From positions 2,620 to 22,460 of the forward strand of contig DHOP01000015.1 of NCBI GenBank assembly GCA_002407775.1: 19,841 bases of DNA. The letters run 5' to 3'. The first letter of the stretch is position 1. Every line of letters begins with the position of its first letter. Of the stretch, positions 5,125-14,190 are shown piece after piece. The notes beneath the pieces are model-generated. The model made no database searches and was not told the DNA's origin. It saw only the letters and a list, made by a program, of their open reading frames with translations. The translations under genes and the position numbers were made by a program. This stretch comes from Prevotella sp. UBA5387. GTDB taxonomy: Bacteria > Bacteroidota > Bacteroidia > Bacteroidales > Bacteroidaceae.

Positions 5125-6843
5125 ATGGACAATATAGAAAGTAACAACGATAAAAAAGTTGGGCTCAGTTTCGTGGAACAATTTGTAGAGGAGGACTTGA
5201 CCGAGGGCAAAAACGGCGGTCGCATACAGACTCGTTTCCCTCCTGAACCAAATGGTTACCTTCACATTGGGCATGCCAAAGCCATCTGTATGGATTTCGG
5301 TGTGGCTGAAAAATATAATGGTGTGTGCAATCTTCGTTTCGATGATACTAATCCAACTAAGGAGAATACGGAGTATGTCGAAAACATCCTGCACGATATC
5401 GAATGGCTTGGTTTCAAATGGAACAATATCTACTATGCTTCCGATTACTTTCAGAAACTGTGGGATTTTGCCATTTGGATGATAGAGAAGGGCTATGCAT
5501 ATGTGGATGAGCAGACATCTGAACAGATAGCTGAGCAGAAGGGCACACCCACCACTCCTGGCGTTGCGAGTCCTTATCGCGATCGTCCAGTGGAGGAAAA
5601 TTTAAGTCTTTTCCGTTCGATGAATACGCCGGAAGCCGTAGAGGGATCTATGGTCCTGCGTGCAAAGTTGGACATGGCCAATCCCAATATGCACTTTCGT
5701 GACCCGGTAATCTATCGCATTATCCATACACCTCACCATCGCACTGGAACTACATGGCATTGCTACCCAATGTATGACTTTGCTCACGGGCAGAGTGATT
5801 ACTTTGAGGGTGTGACCCATTCCATCTGTACTTTGGAGTTCGTGCCCCATCGCCCTCTGTATGACAAGTTTGTGGATTATCTAAAAGAATATGATGGTAC
5901 TATTGATAAGGGCTTGAATGATTTCCGTCCACGACAGATTGAGTTCAATCGACTTAATCTTACCTATACGATGATGTCTAAGCGTAAGCTTCTCGCCTTG
6001 GTACAGGAGGGTTTGGTGAACGGCTGGGACGACCCACGTATGCCGACTCTGAGTGGTATGCGTCGTCGTGGATTCTCGCCTGAGAGCATCCGCAACTTTA
6101 TCAAGTCTATTGGTTACACTAAGTTTGATGCGCTGAATGACATCGCCTTGCTTGAGGCTGCTGTACGTGACGACCTCAACAAGAAGTCGACTCGTGTGTC
6201 AGCAGTGGTTGACCCTGTGCGTCTTGTCATTACTAACTATCCCGAAGGACAGACCGAGGCAATGCTCGCAGAGAATAATCCAGAGGACGAGAACGGTGGA
6301 ACTCACACTATTACATTCTCACGCGAATTGTGGATGGAACGCGCCGACTTTTTAGAGGATGCGCCAAAGAAGTTCTTCCGCATGACTCCTGGGCAGGAGG
6401 TACGTTTGAAGAATGCGTATATCGTGAAGTGTACAGGTTGCACAAAGAATGCAGACGGTAATATTACAGAAATCCAAGCCGAGTATGATCCCGAAAGTAA
6501 GAGTGGACTTGCCGGAGCCAACCGTAAGGTGAAGGGTACTCTCCATTGGGTGAGCGTTGACCATTGCATCAAGGCTGAAGTAAGAGAATATGATCGACTG
6601 TTCTCCGTAGAGAATCCTTCGGCAGACGAACGTGACTTCCACGAGTTGTTAAATCCAGATTCATTGCACATCAATGATAACTGCTATGTAGAAGACTATG
6701 CAGCGCATTGCAACCCCGGCCAGTATTTGCAGTTCATTCGTCTCGGCTATTTCATGGCCGATCTGGACACGACAGACGAAAGTCCAGTGTTCAATAAGAC
6801 AATGGGTCTTAAGGATACTTGGGCAAAACAAAGTAAAAAATAG
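5125..6843 (+). CDS. glnS: glutaminyl-tRNA synthetase
   Basis: This 572-residue cytoplasmic class I aminoacyl-tRNA synthetase charges tRNA-Gln with glutamine using ATP. Signatures are FPPEPNGYLHIGHAK with HIGH at 47-50, LRFDDTNP (70-77), FSRELW in the anticodon-binding part, and MMSKR (283-287) as the KMSKS loop. The C-terminal half is the usual tandem beta-barrel anticodon-binding region (about 340-560). Length fits bacterial GlnRS. Start candidates are the ATGs at 5116 and 5125. I prefer 5125 (MDNIESNND), but 5116 would add only three residues. GlnRS is one of the enzymes that many bacteria replace with the Glu-tRNA-Gln amidotransferase route, so its presence is informative for this genome. 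Confidence 0.96.
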   Translation: MDNIESNNDKKVGLSFVEQFVEEDLTEGKNGGRIQTRFPPEPNGYLHIGHAKAICMDFGVAEKYNGVCNLRFDDTNPTKENTEYVENILHDIEWLGFKWNNIYYASDYFQKLWDFAIWMIEKGYAYVDEQTSEQIAEQKGTPTTPGVASPYRDRPVEENLSLFRSMNTPEAVEGSMVLRAKLDMANPNMHFRDPVIYRIIHTPHHRTGTTWHCYPMYDFAHGQSDYFEGVTHSICTLEFVPHRPLYDKFVDYLKEYDGTIDKGLNDFRPRQIEFNRLNLTYTMMSKRKLLALVQEGLVNGWDDPRMPTLSGMRRRGFSPESIRNFIKSIGYTKFDALNDIALLEAAVRDDLNKKSTRVSAVVDPVRLVITNYPEGQTEAMLAENNPEDENGGTHTITFSRELWMERADFLEDAPKKFFRMTPGQEVRLKNAYIVKCTGCTKNADGNITEIQAEYDPESKSGLAGANRKVKGTLHWVSVDHCIKAEVREYDRLFSVENPSADERDFHELLNPDSLHINDNCYVEDYAAHCNPGQYLQFIRLGYFMADLDTTDESPVFNKTMGLKDTWAKQSKK

Positions 6844-6874
6844 AAGATTGACTCTTCATAATACAATATTCAAT

Positions 6875-6915
6875 GAAAGCCTCCCCGATTTACTTTGGTA
6901 AAAGAGGAGACTTTC
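6875..6915. terminator. hairpin after glnS
   Basis: GAAAG-C-CTCC (6875-6884) pairs with GGAG-A-CTTTC, ending near 6915, with one internal mismatch. An inner TTTAC/GTAAA hairpin caps it. TTGTCTG follows. It is probably the 3' end of the glnS transcript, but the T-tract is poor. Confidence 0.5.
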
Positions 6916-6967
6916 TTGTCTGAATAAATCATTAGTATTCAATCATTCATTCATCTTTCGAATCAAT

Positions 6968-7597
6968 ATGAATATATTCTCGTCATTGCTTAGCAATCTG
7001 AATTACGGAACCATATTCTTCCTCATGCTCTTGGAAAGTACGGTTATTCCTGTTCCTTCAGAACTTGTCGTTTCACCGGCAGCTTACCATGCCGCGGGTG
7101 GAAATCTCAATATTTTCTTAGTTATCCTCTTTGCAACACTTGGTGCAGACTGTGGCGCAAGCATCAACTATGCCGCCGGGTATTATCTTGGTCGCCCAAT
7201 CATCTATCGTTTTGCCAATAGTCGTTTGGGTAAGCTTTGTCTTCTCAATCAGCAGAAAGTTGAGAAGAGTGAGCATTATTTCAATGACCACGGGATGGCA
7301 GCGACCATTACTGGAAGACTTATCCCAGGTATCCGCCACCTCATCTCGATACCTGCAGGATTGTCAAAGATGCATTATTGGAAGTTCCTTCTCTATACTA
7401 CATTAGGCGCAGGTGCTTGGAATATCATTCTTGCTGCCCTTGGTTGGTATCTCCATACTATTGTACCAGAGTCTCAACTCGATGAGAAGATTATGGAATA
7501 TGGGGAGTATATTAAGATTGTGGTCTTAAGTCTTGTAGCTATTGCTGTGTTATATTTTGGTATAAGATGGTGGCTGAAACGAAAGAAATCGGCCTAA
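6968..7597 (+). CDS. DedA family membrane protein
   Basis: This 209-residue integral inner-membrane protein belongs to the DedA (SNARE-associated) superfamily. Several members have been shown to recycle undecaprenyl phosphate or translocate lipids across the membrane. The DedA signatures are present: ESTVIPVPSELVVSPAAYHAAGG near the N-terminus, the G-x-x-x-GRP stretch (GYYLGRPIIYRF), and GRLIPGIRHLISIPAGLSKMHYWKF followed by TTLGAGAWN, which carries the conserved arginines and proline of the re-entrant loops. The protein ends with one hydrophobic helix and a basic tail (WWLKRKKSA). Spacing from glnS is 124 nt with a hairpin between, so it is likely a separate transcript. A related YqaA-type protein is encoded at 11453-11905. 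Confidence 0.92.
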   Translation: MNIFSSLLSNLNYGTIFFLMLLESTVIPVPSELVVSPAAYHAAGGNLNIFLVILFATLGADCGASINYAAGYYLGRPIIYRFANSRLGKLCLLNQQKVEKSEHYFNDHGMAATITGRLIPGIRHLISIPAGLSKMHYWKFLLYTTLGAGAWNIILAALGWYLHTIVPESQLDEKIMEYGEYIKIVVLSLVAIAVLYFGIRWWLKRKKSA

Positions 7598-7717
7598 ATA
7601 TGTTCCCCCAGACAGACGGAAGTTTGTTGGTTTGCACAATATTATAGACTACTTCAGGGTTATTATGATACTTCTGATGAACTCTAAATACTTGGAAGTT
7701 AGATATAATTAGGTAAG

Positions 7718-9148
7718 ATGAAACGATTGCTGCTAATGATGGTTGTGGTTATGGGGCTTTTGGCCTCATGCATCGATGACGAGAGTATCTCTAACTCCTC
7801 GTCGCATCTGCTATCGTTTTCTACTGACACAGTGCAGCTTGATACTGTTTTCAGCAATGTACCGAGTACCACGAAGTCGCTATGGGTGTACAACATGTCT
7901 GGCGATGGTTTGCGCTGCAGTTGCATCAGACTTGCCAATGGTGACCGTTCCGGCTTTCGTGTGAATGTAGCTGGGAACTATCTAGGAGAGGAATCCAACT
8001 ATCAAGTATCTGGATTAGAACTGAGAGATAAGGATAGTCTGCGTGTTTTTATTGAGCTTACAGCACCTGTAAACCATGCCGAGCTTCCACAACTAACTTC
8101 CGACGATTTGGTATTTACCTTGGAGAGTGGAGTAGAGCAGTGCGTTAACCTTAAGGCTTTTAGTTGGGATGCTATAGCAATGCGTAATGTGCGCATTTCT
8201 AGTGACTCAACGATTGATTCTAAAGGTCGTCCAATTATTATTTATGGAGGCATCAAAGTCGACTCAGCTGCGACGTTGACTTTGGCTGAGGGTAATACCT
8301 TTTATTTTCATCAGAATGCTGGTTTGGATATTTACGGAAGATTATTGTGTAATGGTACTGCTGGCAAAAAAGTTGTCTTGCGTGGAGATAGAATAGATAG
8401 AATGTTTGATTATCTACCTTATGATCTTACCCCAGGACAATGGCAGGGTATACGTTTCCATAGCTCCTCTACTGATAATGTATTGCAGTTTACCGACGTG
8501 CACAGCACTTATAATGGCATAGTAATCGACTCCTGCAACATTTTTAAACAGAAATTGTCACTTGAAAACAGCACAATTCACAACTGTCAGGGTTATGGTC
8601 TCTTGGCAAGCAATGCTCAATTGAATATATTTAACACCCAAATCACCAACACATTACATGATTGTTTGCTTCTTAATGGTGGCTCGGCAATGATCAACAA
8701 TTGTACATTTGCACAGTTTTATCCATTCGATTCGCAGCGTGGTGTGGCACTGCACTTTACTGGGAAATATCCAGTGGAGAATCTTACAGTGATGAATACG
8801 CTTATCACTGGTTATGCCGACGATATGCTGTTGGGAGAGCGAAGTGATACGACTACTGCTTTTTCGTTTAACTTTGCCAATTGCATTATCAGAACTCCAA
8901 AGCCTGAAACTGATGACAGTATTCACTTTACTGATGTATCTTTCGAAGACATCAAGGACACAATACGAACAGGTGAAAAGCATTTTAAGCGTATAGACAT
9001 AGACAGCTTGCGTTATGACTTTCATTTAGATAGTATTTCTAGTGCGATCGATGCAGCTAATCCAACGACTGCTCGCACCTCTGATCACGATGGGAAGCAG
9101 CGTGACTCAAAGCCCGATATTGGTGCTTTTGAATTCGTTAAACCATAA
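7718..9148 (+). CDS. predicted SPII lipoprotein with right-handed beta-helix
   Basis: This 476-residue protein has a short basic start, a hydrophobic core and a lipobox LLASC with the acylated Cys at 18. D-D follows two residues later in CIDDES. From about 170 onward it shows repeating short beta-strand units rich in Asn and Gly (for example NGIVIDSCNIFKQKLSLENS and GGSAMINNCTFAQF), the pattern of a parallel beta-helix. The C-terminus SSAIDAANP...DHDGKQRDSKPDIGAFEF is the ending commonly seen in polysaccharidase-like or cell-surface beta-helix proteins. No catalytic residues are identifiable. It could bind or act on carbohydrate at the cell surface, but this is not shown. cdd follows after 28 nt, so the two are probably cotranscribed. 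Confidence 0.85.
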   Translation: MKRLLLMMVVVMGLLASCIDDESISNSSSHLLSFSTDTVQLDTVFSNVPSTTKSLWVYNMSGDGLRCSCIRLANGDRSGFRVNVAGNYLGEESNYQVSGLELRDKDSLRVFIELTAPVNHAELPQLTSDDLVFTLESGVEQCVNLKAFSWDAIAMRNVRISSDSTIDSKGRPIIIYGGIKVDSAATLTLAEGNTFYFHQNAGLDIYGRLLCNGTAGKKVVLRGDRIDRMFDYLPYDLTPGQWQGIRFHSSSTDNVLQFTDVHSTYNGIVIDSCNIFKQKLSLENSTIHNCQGYGLLASNAQLNIFNTQITNTLHDCLLLNGGSAMINNCTFAQFYPFDSQRGVALHFTGKYPVENLTVMNTLITGYADDMLLGERSDTTTAFSFNFANCIIRTPKPETDDSIHFTDVSFEDIKDTIRTGEKHFKRIDIDSLRYDFHLDSISSAIDAANPTTARTSDHDGKQRDSKPDIGAFEFVKP

Positions 9149-9176
9149 TCGATTTGAAAACTAAAAACCACAGAGC

Positions 9177-9656
9177 ATGAAACAGATAAAGATTGAGACC
9201 ACAATAGAATTCTCTTCTCTCGAAGAACTGAATGATACAGAACGTGCTTTAGTGCTCAGCGCAGCTGACGCGACGAAGAATGCATATGCCAAATATAGTC
9301 GATTCTATGTAGGAGCAGCAGCTCGTCTTGCTGATGGAAAGGTGTTTATCGGTGCTAATCAGGAAAATGCTGCATTTCCTTCGGGCCTATGTGCCGAGCG
9401 CACAGCTATTTTTGCAGCTCAGGCTAACTGCCCAGACCAACCAGTAGAGATGCTTGCCATTGCTGCGCGCAACGACATGGGGTTATTGGAACAGCCTGTA
9501 ACTCCATGCGGAGCATGTCGGCAAGTCATCTTAGAAATAGAGGATCGATATCGGCAACCCATAGAAATCTTGCTCTATGGACAGGTGGGAGTTTACAAGA
9601 TTAAAAGTATAAAGGATTTGCTTCCACTATCTTTTGTGGATGCAAATATGAGATAA
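9177..9656 (+). CDS. cdd: cytidine deaminase
   Basis: This 159-residue cytosolic enzyme of pyrimidine salvage converts cytidine and deoxycytidine to uridine and deoxyuridine. The zinc site is intact: C72-A-E74 in SGLCAERTAIF (E74 is the proton shuttle) and P-C111-G-A-C114-R. The nucleoside-binding NQENAAFPSG (61-70) precedes it. The N-terminal extension of about 20 residues (KIETTIEFSSLEELNDTERAL) is seen in Bacteroidota homologues. The gene lies 28 nt behind the beta-helix lipoprotein gene and converges on the GHL10 gene with a gap of only 21 nt, with no visible terminator in between. Confidence 0.95.
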   Translation: MKQIKIETTIEFSSLEELNDTERALVLSAADATKNAYAKYSRFYVGAAARLADGKVFIGANQENAAFPSGLCAERTAIFAAQANCPDQPVEMLAIAARNDMGLLEQPVTPCGACRQVILEIEDRYRQPIEILLYGQVGVYKIKSIKDLLPLSFVDANMR

Positions 9657-9677
9657 GAGTTTTCTATTTGTTCCTTA

Positions 9678-11321
9678 TTAGATAAAGGACGGTATTGCTG
9701 GGTTCCTCTTAATCATGAAGAACCCCAATCGATGCGTAACACCTTTACGTCCGAGAGACTTTAACACGTAGTATCCTTCTGGTATGCTTGAAACATCCAA
9801 GGTTTTGCCTCGATAGGCCTTTGTTGCCACCAAACTGCCCTGTATGGTTTCGATAATGACCAAATCAGCATCCAATTGCGGGTTCTTTTGGGGTAGTGTC
9901 AGACGATTGCCATCACATTTTAGCAAAGGGATATCAATGCGTTGGGCTTGATTCAATTCGTGACTTTGGGAAGCATTGCTTTCGTTTCCATATTCGTCCA
10001 TACCCGTTATGGCAAAGTATCTTCCCTCTGTGGGTATTGCTATTGAACTTTTTTCTCTCCGGATAGCCAATAGGTTTTCCGGATTCTTTGTATCTACGGG
10101 CCAAGTGTTACTACTATAAATATTATAGTAGGGAGTAGTTCCAGTCCATGTAAGCCCATCCTTTTGAACTTTGATATCAGAGGGTTGAGAGGGTGTTTTG
10201 TTGCTCATCCATGTCATGGCTGGTACCAAGGCGAGGTTATGATTGAACCTGCATGTGAAGTCATAAATGCCTTGTACGTTGTCAGTGAAGAACTTTCCGC
10301 GGAAGAAAGTCTGTCCCAAACCATACTCTCTCAGCACTTGCATCTCTCGCGTTACATCGCTAAGTTGCCAGTTTCCTTCCTTTGGATCGAGGAAATAGAT
10401 GCCCAATCCTGGTGCAACCATACGTCCTTGACTTTGCTCAGCCCAGTCAATGGCAAATGGAAAGAACTGGTCATCACGAAAGTACATCATGGGATAAAGC
10501 TGGTCCATAAAGCCATCACGCATCCACCCTTGAGCATCCTGACACACTTTTGTGTATGCATTCCAACCGTGACTCCAATATCTAGACAGGTCGTCAAACT
10601 TCCCAACTGGTGAGCAACTCATCTTAACCCATGGTTTCAAAGCCTTTACTCGTTGACTTACTGCACGAACTATACCAGTAATATAGTCTCTTCCTCGTTC
10701 CCGAGATACTTTGATGGTCCATGTTTCTGGATAGCGTATATAGTCCAGATGAATGCCATCTACGTTGTAGTTTCGTGTGATTTCCTCGCAGATATCAGCG
10801 ATATAGTTGGCCGTTCCAATGTTTTCAGGGTTGAGGTATCCCTCTTGACCGATACGAACAACTAAATTAGAATGTGTTTTACGAAGGTTTTTCACACCGG
10901 CTTGCGTCCATTTTCCAATAGGAATGGACACAATCCACGCATGCAACTCCATTCCACGTTTGTGGCATTCATCGATGGCGAACCGCAAAGCATCGTACCC
11001 CGGTGACCGTCCCGGTATTCCAGAGAGGCATCCATCCCAAGGTTCGTATTGCGAAGGATATATCATCGTGCCGCGAATACGCGTTTGAAGTAATACCGTA
11101 TTGATGCCAGCGCGTTGATATTGATCGAGAATACTGCACAATTCTTTCTGCTGACGTTCTATGCCGGACGCGTTTCGGGCATAGTTGTGGGGCCAATCAA
11201 GCCCGCCGATGGTGGTGAGCCAAATTGCACGCACTTCACGTTTTGGAGAGGTGAAGGCTTGTGCGTAAATGCTTGTGCAAAGAAAAAGAATATATAGTGT
11301 GCCTAGAAGACGCTTGCTCAT
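9678..11321 (-). CDS. secreted glycosyl hydrolase-like 10 (GHL10/DUF187) protein
   Basis: This 547-residue exported protein has a signal peptide at about 1-21 (MSKRLLGTLYILFLCTSIYA). The GHL10 TIM-barrel domain has the family marks REVRAIWLTTIGGLDWP, QKELCSILDQYQRAGINTVLLQTR, the YNVDGIHLDYIRYP strand with candidate acidic residues, and MDQLYPMMYF. It is followed by a fibronectin-III-like segment (about 385-460). The C-terminal region resembles a T9SS sorting domain: SLVATKAYRGKTLDVSSIPEGYYVLKS, then basic residues and a final FFMIKR. The substrate is unknown, although relatives are linked to cell-wall or glycan cleavage. The frame is open 7 codons further upstream to 11342, but the -7 box at 11340-11347 overlaps that codon, so the start at 11321 is used. 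Confidence 0.88.
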   Translation of the reverse strand: MSKRLLGTLYILFLCTSIYAQAFTSPKREVRAIWLTTIGGLDWPHNYARNASGIERQQKELCSILDQYQRAGINTVLLQTRIRGTMIYPSQYEPWDGCLSGIPGRSPGYDALRFAIDECHKRGMELHAWIVSIPIGKWTQAGVKNLRKTHSNLVVRIGQEGYLNPENIGTANYIADICEEITRNYNVDGIHLDYIRYPETWTIKVSRERGRDYITGIVRAVSQRVKALKPWVKMSCSPVGKFDDLSRYWSHGWNAYTKVCQDAQGWMRDGFMDQLYPMMYFRDDQFFPFAIDWAEQSQGRMVAPGLGIYFLDPKEGNWQLSDVTREMQVLREYGLGQTFFRGKFFTDNVQGIYDFTCRFNHNLALVPAMTWMSNKTPSQPSDIKVQKDGLTWTGTTPYYNIYSSNTWPVDTKNPENLLAIRREKSSIAIPTEGRYFAITGMDEYGNESNASQSHELNQAQRIDIPLLKCDGNRLTLPQKNPQLDADLVIIETIQGSLVATKAYRGKTLDVSSIPEGYYVLKSLGRKGVTHRLGFFMIKRNPAIPSFI

Positions 11322-11339
11322 TTCATTATTATTTGCAGA

Positions 11340-11347
11340 CAAAGATA
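11340..11347 (-). promoter_or_regulatory. Bacteroidota -7 box for the GHL10 gene
   Basis: On the minus strand it reads TATCTTTG followed by TCTGC, an exact TAnnTTTG. A TTTG-like -33 element lies at 11371-11374, with a somewhat long 23-nt spacer. Transcription would start near 11334 and give a leader of only about 12 nt before the ATG at 11321. Confidence 0.7.
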
Positions 11348-11452
11348 GTCATTATTCTTTGTTATCCGCTCAAACTTGAAATGAAAAATACTCTGCTGGG
11401 TATGTAGCTTGGTATTATTGCGAGAGCTTAAGGAATATACAACCTATGAGAA

Positions 11453-11905
11453 TTAAAAGAAGAAATGGACTCCATAAGCCAATAGGGCATAGCGTAGTCC
11501 TTTTCCAATGGTTATACTGATCAATGTGAGAATCACGTTTGACTTCATCAAACCAAGGACAATGGTGAGAGGATCGCCAATGACAGGGATAAAGGAGAAA
11601 AATCCCATTAATGCACCGCGCCCATTTAAGAATTTTTGAGCCTTATCCAACTTATCTTTCTTAACGCCGAGATACTTTTCTATCCACTCGATACGACCGA
11701 GACTACCAATGAAATAGTTGAACATGGACCCAAGCACATTACCAATAGTGGCATAGACGACGAGTGCAACGGGGTGCAAACCGGCGGCTTGTAGTCCTAA
11801 AAGAATAGCCTCACTGCTGAAAGGTAGGATACTTCCAGCTAAGAAAGCGGAAATAAGCATCCCCCAATAGCCATAGTTTAGGAGAAGATCGGTGATGGAA
11901 TCCAT
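11453..11905 (-). CDS. YqaA family membrane protein
   Basis: This 150-residue inner-membrane protein is a short relative of DedA (YqaA type). It shows the proline-containing re-entrant motif SAFLAGSILPFSSEAILLGL near the N-terminus. The second half-repeat is RGALMGFFSFIPVIGDPLTIVLGLMKSNVI. The GNVLGSMFNYFIGSLGR stretch is typical of the family. Its biochemical role is unknown. It begins inside the 3' end of the upstream membrane-protein gene (28-nt overlap in another frame), so translation is likely coupled. It is the last gene of the minus-strand cluster. Confidence 0.88.
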   Translation of the reverse strand: MDSITDLLLNYGYWGMLISAFLAGSILPFSSEAILLGLQAAGLHPVALVVYATIGNVLGSMFNYFIGSLGRIEWIEKYLGVKKDKLDKAQKFLNGRGALMGFFSFIPVIGDPLTIVLGLMKSNVILTLISITIGKGLRYALLAYGVHFFF

Positions 11906-12816
11906 AGATTATAAACGGTGATGAGCAATGCCAAAGCAATGATTATGAAGAAACAAATGTTAGACACTTTGGTATGGGAAAGCGCCAAATAGTGTCCAAT
12001 AATTGGAGCAGTGATTAAGATATTCATTGCTAACAGAACGTCGAAATGCTGTGGTTGTAGTACGATGAAGACGAAACAGCAGGCATCGAGAATAATCAAG
12101 ATTTCATAAATCATGCGTGTTCGAATCTTGTCCAGATAGCTATAAATCCAGAAGTGAACACTTCCGATAATGGCTAAAAGCAGAATAAAAGCTCCCGTAG
12201 TGAGACGGTGTTCGTCTAAAATCGATAGATCGAAGACTGGGCCTAATTGTGCTAATTCTATGAAATGTCGAGGTAAGAAGTCAAGGTCGTTAGTGAAGAA
12301 CATATAAGCTCCGACGAACCAATAGGGTGCTATGACTCCAAGGATGGACGCAAAGAATGTTCTTGCACTGAAAGCCAATACGTTTGTGGCCATGAGAATC
12401 CACAATATAGGCATGAAGAAGAGCACTTGCACGAAGACGATACTGGTAATGCCTAAGGAACAAAATGCGTAGAACACCCATCCCGTAGCTGACGAATTCT
12501 GATAAGCTCTAAATAAAAAAAGAAAAAAACAAATGACAGTAAGCTGTGTGACGGCTACCTTGATTGACGGCAAGAGAAATATTGCCATCAGTGTCATTAT
12601 TAAGAACGATGATGAGACCGTGCGACTATAGATGCGAATAAGGGAATTGGCATTGTTCAGCTCAGCAATCATCAGAGTGGAGACAGCAAGTAGTATGATT
12701 TGAAGCCAAAGTTGTTGGGTTACAACACCTTCCACCAAACAAACTATCGCAGCATAGATGGCCACAGTGGGTAACATCCATCGCGATCGTGCTATGCGTG
12801 TCTGAGGATATGTCAT
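11878..12816 (-). CDS. multi-pass membrane protein of unknown function
   Basis: This 312-residue protein has about ten hydrophobic segments spread over its whole length, for example MLPTVAIYAAIVCLVEGVV (14-32), LQIILLAVSTLMIAEL, and the C-terminal ICFFIIIALALLITVYNLWI. Charged residues are few and sit in short loops. No catalytic motif is visible and I do not recognise it with confidence. It resembles the poorly characterised ~300-residue membrane proteins found across Bacteroidota. It starts 72 nt after purD, with a terminator-like hairpin in that gap, and overlaps yqaA by 28 nt, suggesting that these two membrane proteins are made together. Confidence 0.8.
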   Translation of the reverse strand: MTYPQTRIARSRWMLPTVAIYAAIVCLVEGVVTQQLWLQIILLAVSTLMIAELNNANSLIRIYSRTVSSSFLIMTLMAIFLLPSIKVAVTQLTVICFFLFLFRAYQNSSATGWVFYAFCSLGITSIVFVQVLFFMPILWILMATNVLAFSARTFFASILGVIAPYWFVGAYMFFTNDLDFLPRHFIELAQLGPVFDLSILDEHRLTTGAFILLLAIIGSVHFWIYSYLDKIRTRMIYEILIILDACCFVFIVLQPQHFDVLLAMNILITAPIIGHYLALSHTKVSNICFFIIIALALLITVYNLWIPSPIFS

Positions 12817-12856
12817 CTTATTAATCTGCAGTCTCCCTTATCAAGAAGAAATGATG

Positions 12857-12882
12857 AAGAAGCCCACAAAGGTGGACTTCTT
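12857..12882 (-). terminator. terminator-like hairpin after purD
   Basis: On the minus strand AAGAAGTCCAC pairs with GTGGGCTTCTT around a CTTT loop, 11 bp with one G-U. A pyrimidine-rich CATCATTTCTTCTTG follows. It begins 6 nt beyond the purD stop. It probably ends or attenuates the upstream operon before the two membrane-protein genes. Confidence 0.7.
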
Positions 12883-12888
12883 TATTGT

Positions 12889-14157
12889 TTATAAATCTTT
12901 ACCGATGTCTCGTCGAAAGTTCTTCCCAAAAAATTTGATTTTCTTTGCCTCAGTGAAGCACTTTTCAAGAGCACCCTCTTTGTTGTCGCCGTATGATGAA
13001 ACGGCCATTACTCGACCGCCATTGGTTACCAATTGACCATCTTTAAGAGCTGTGCCCGAATGGAAGACGATGCTCCCTTGTACCTCTTCCTGACCAAGTA
13101 TGTGGTAGCCTTTAGTGTAAGCCCCAGGGTAACCACCGCTAACGAGCATCACACAGACAGCGGCACGTGAATCGAATTCAATGGTCCGCTTATCCAGATC
13201 TCCATTTGCCACACCTTCAAAAAGATCGACAATGTCACTCTTCAGTCTGAGCATCACTGATTCTGTCTCAGGGTCTCCCATGCGACAGTTATACTCGATG
13301 ACCATCGGATTACCATCAACATTGATGAGCCCGAAGAAGATGAAGCCCTTATAGTCGATGCCTTCGGCAGCTAATCCATCGACGGTAGGACGGATGATAG
13401 TGTTTTCAACCTTGTTCATCCATTCCTTAGTGGCAAAAGGAACTGGAGATACACTTCCCATACCACCGGTGTTTAGCCCTGTATCGTGTTCACCAATGCG
13501 CTTATAATCCTTAGCCTCAGGCAAAATCTGATAGTGTTTGCCATCAGTTAATACAAAGACGGAACACTCTATACCTGAAAGGAACTCTTCGATGACGACC
13601 TTGGCTGAGGCTTTGCCGAACATGCCGGCAAGCATCTCTGTAAACTCCTTCTTTGCCTCTTCCAATGTCGGAACAATGAGAACGCCCTTGCCTGCAGCCA
13701 GTCCATCAGCCTTGAGCACATAGGGAGGACGAAGAGTTTCAAGGAACTTGAGCCCTTCCTCAACGGACGTTCCATCAAATGTCTGGTAAGCTGCAGTTGG
13801 GATATTATGGCGTTGCATGAATCCCTTAGCAAAATCTTTGCTGCCCTCCAGCTCAGCTCCAAGTTTGCTTGGGCCGATGACCGTTACATTCGCTGTACGT
13901 GAATCGCTCTTAAAGACGTCATAGATACCATTGACCAATGGGTCTTCTGGTCCTACTACCATAATATCGATGTTTTCGTTGACAGCAAAATCCTTAAGCT
14001 TGTCAAACTCGTTTACACCGATGTTTACATTCTCGCCTAATGCCGAAGTGCCGGGATTGCCTGGAGCGATGAAGAGCTTTTCACACTGCTTGCTTTGTGC
14101 AATCTTCCATGCTAAGGCATGTTCGCGGCCACCACTGCCTAAAAGTAATATCTTCAT
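12889..14157 (-). CDS. purD: phosphoribosylamine-glycine ligase (GARS)
   Basis: This 422-residue cytosolic ATP-grasp enzyme catalyses the second step of de novo purine synthesis: phosphoribosylamine + glycine + ATP to GAR. It shows GSGGREHA (7-14) of the N-terminal domain, KADGLAAGKG (149-158) for ATP binding, NTGGMGSVSP (229-238) and EYNCRMGDPETES (288-300) of the metal/ATP site. Length is the family norm for a stand-alone PurD, with no PurM or PurN fusion. It starts 33 nt after the DPP IV gene. No other purine gene is nearby, so it sits in a mixed-function transcript. Confidence 0.97.
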   Translation of the reverse strand: MKILLLGSGGREHALAWKIAQSKQCEKLFIAPGNPGTSALGENVNIGVNEFDKLKDFAVNENIDIMVVGPEDPLVNGIYDVFKSDSRTANVTVIGPSKLGAELEGSKDFAKGFMQRHNIPTAAYQTFDGTSVEEGLKFLETLRPPYVLKADGLAAGKGVLIVPTLEEAKKEFTEMLAGMFGKASAKVVIEEFLSGIECSVFVLTDGKHYQILPEAKDYKRIGEHDTGLNTGGMGSVSPVPFATKEWMNKVENTIIRPTVDGLAAEGIDYKGFIFFGLINVDGNPMVIEYNCRMGDPETESVMLRLKSDIVDLFEGVANGDLDKRTIEFDSRAAVCVMLVSGGYPGAYTKGYHILGQEEVQGSIVFHSGTALKDGQLVTNGGRVMAVSSYGDNKEGALEKCFTEAKKIKFFGKNFRRDIGKDL

Positions 14158-14190
14158 CTTATTCAGTTTTAGGGTTAAACAATGATCTTT

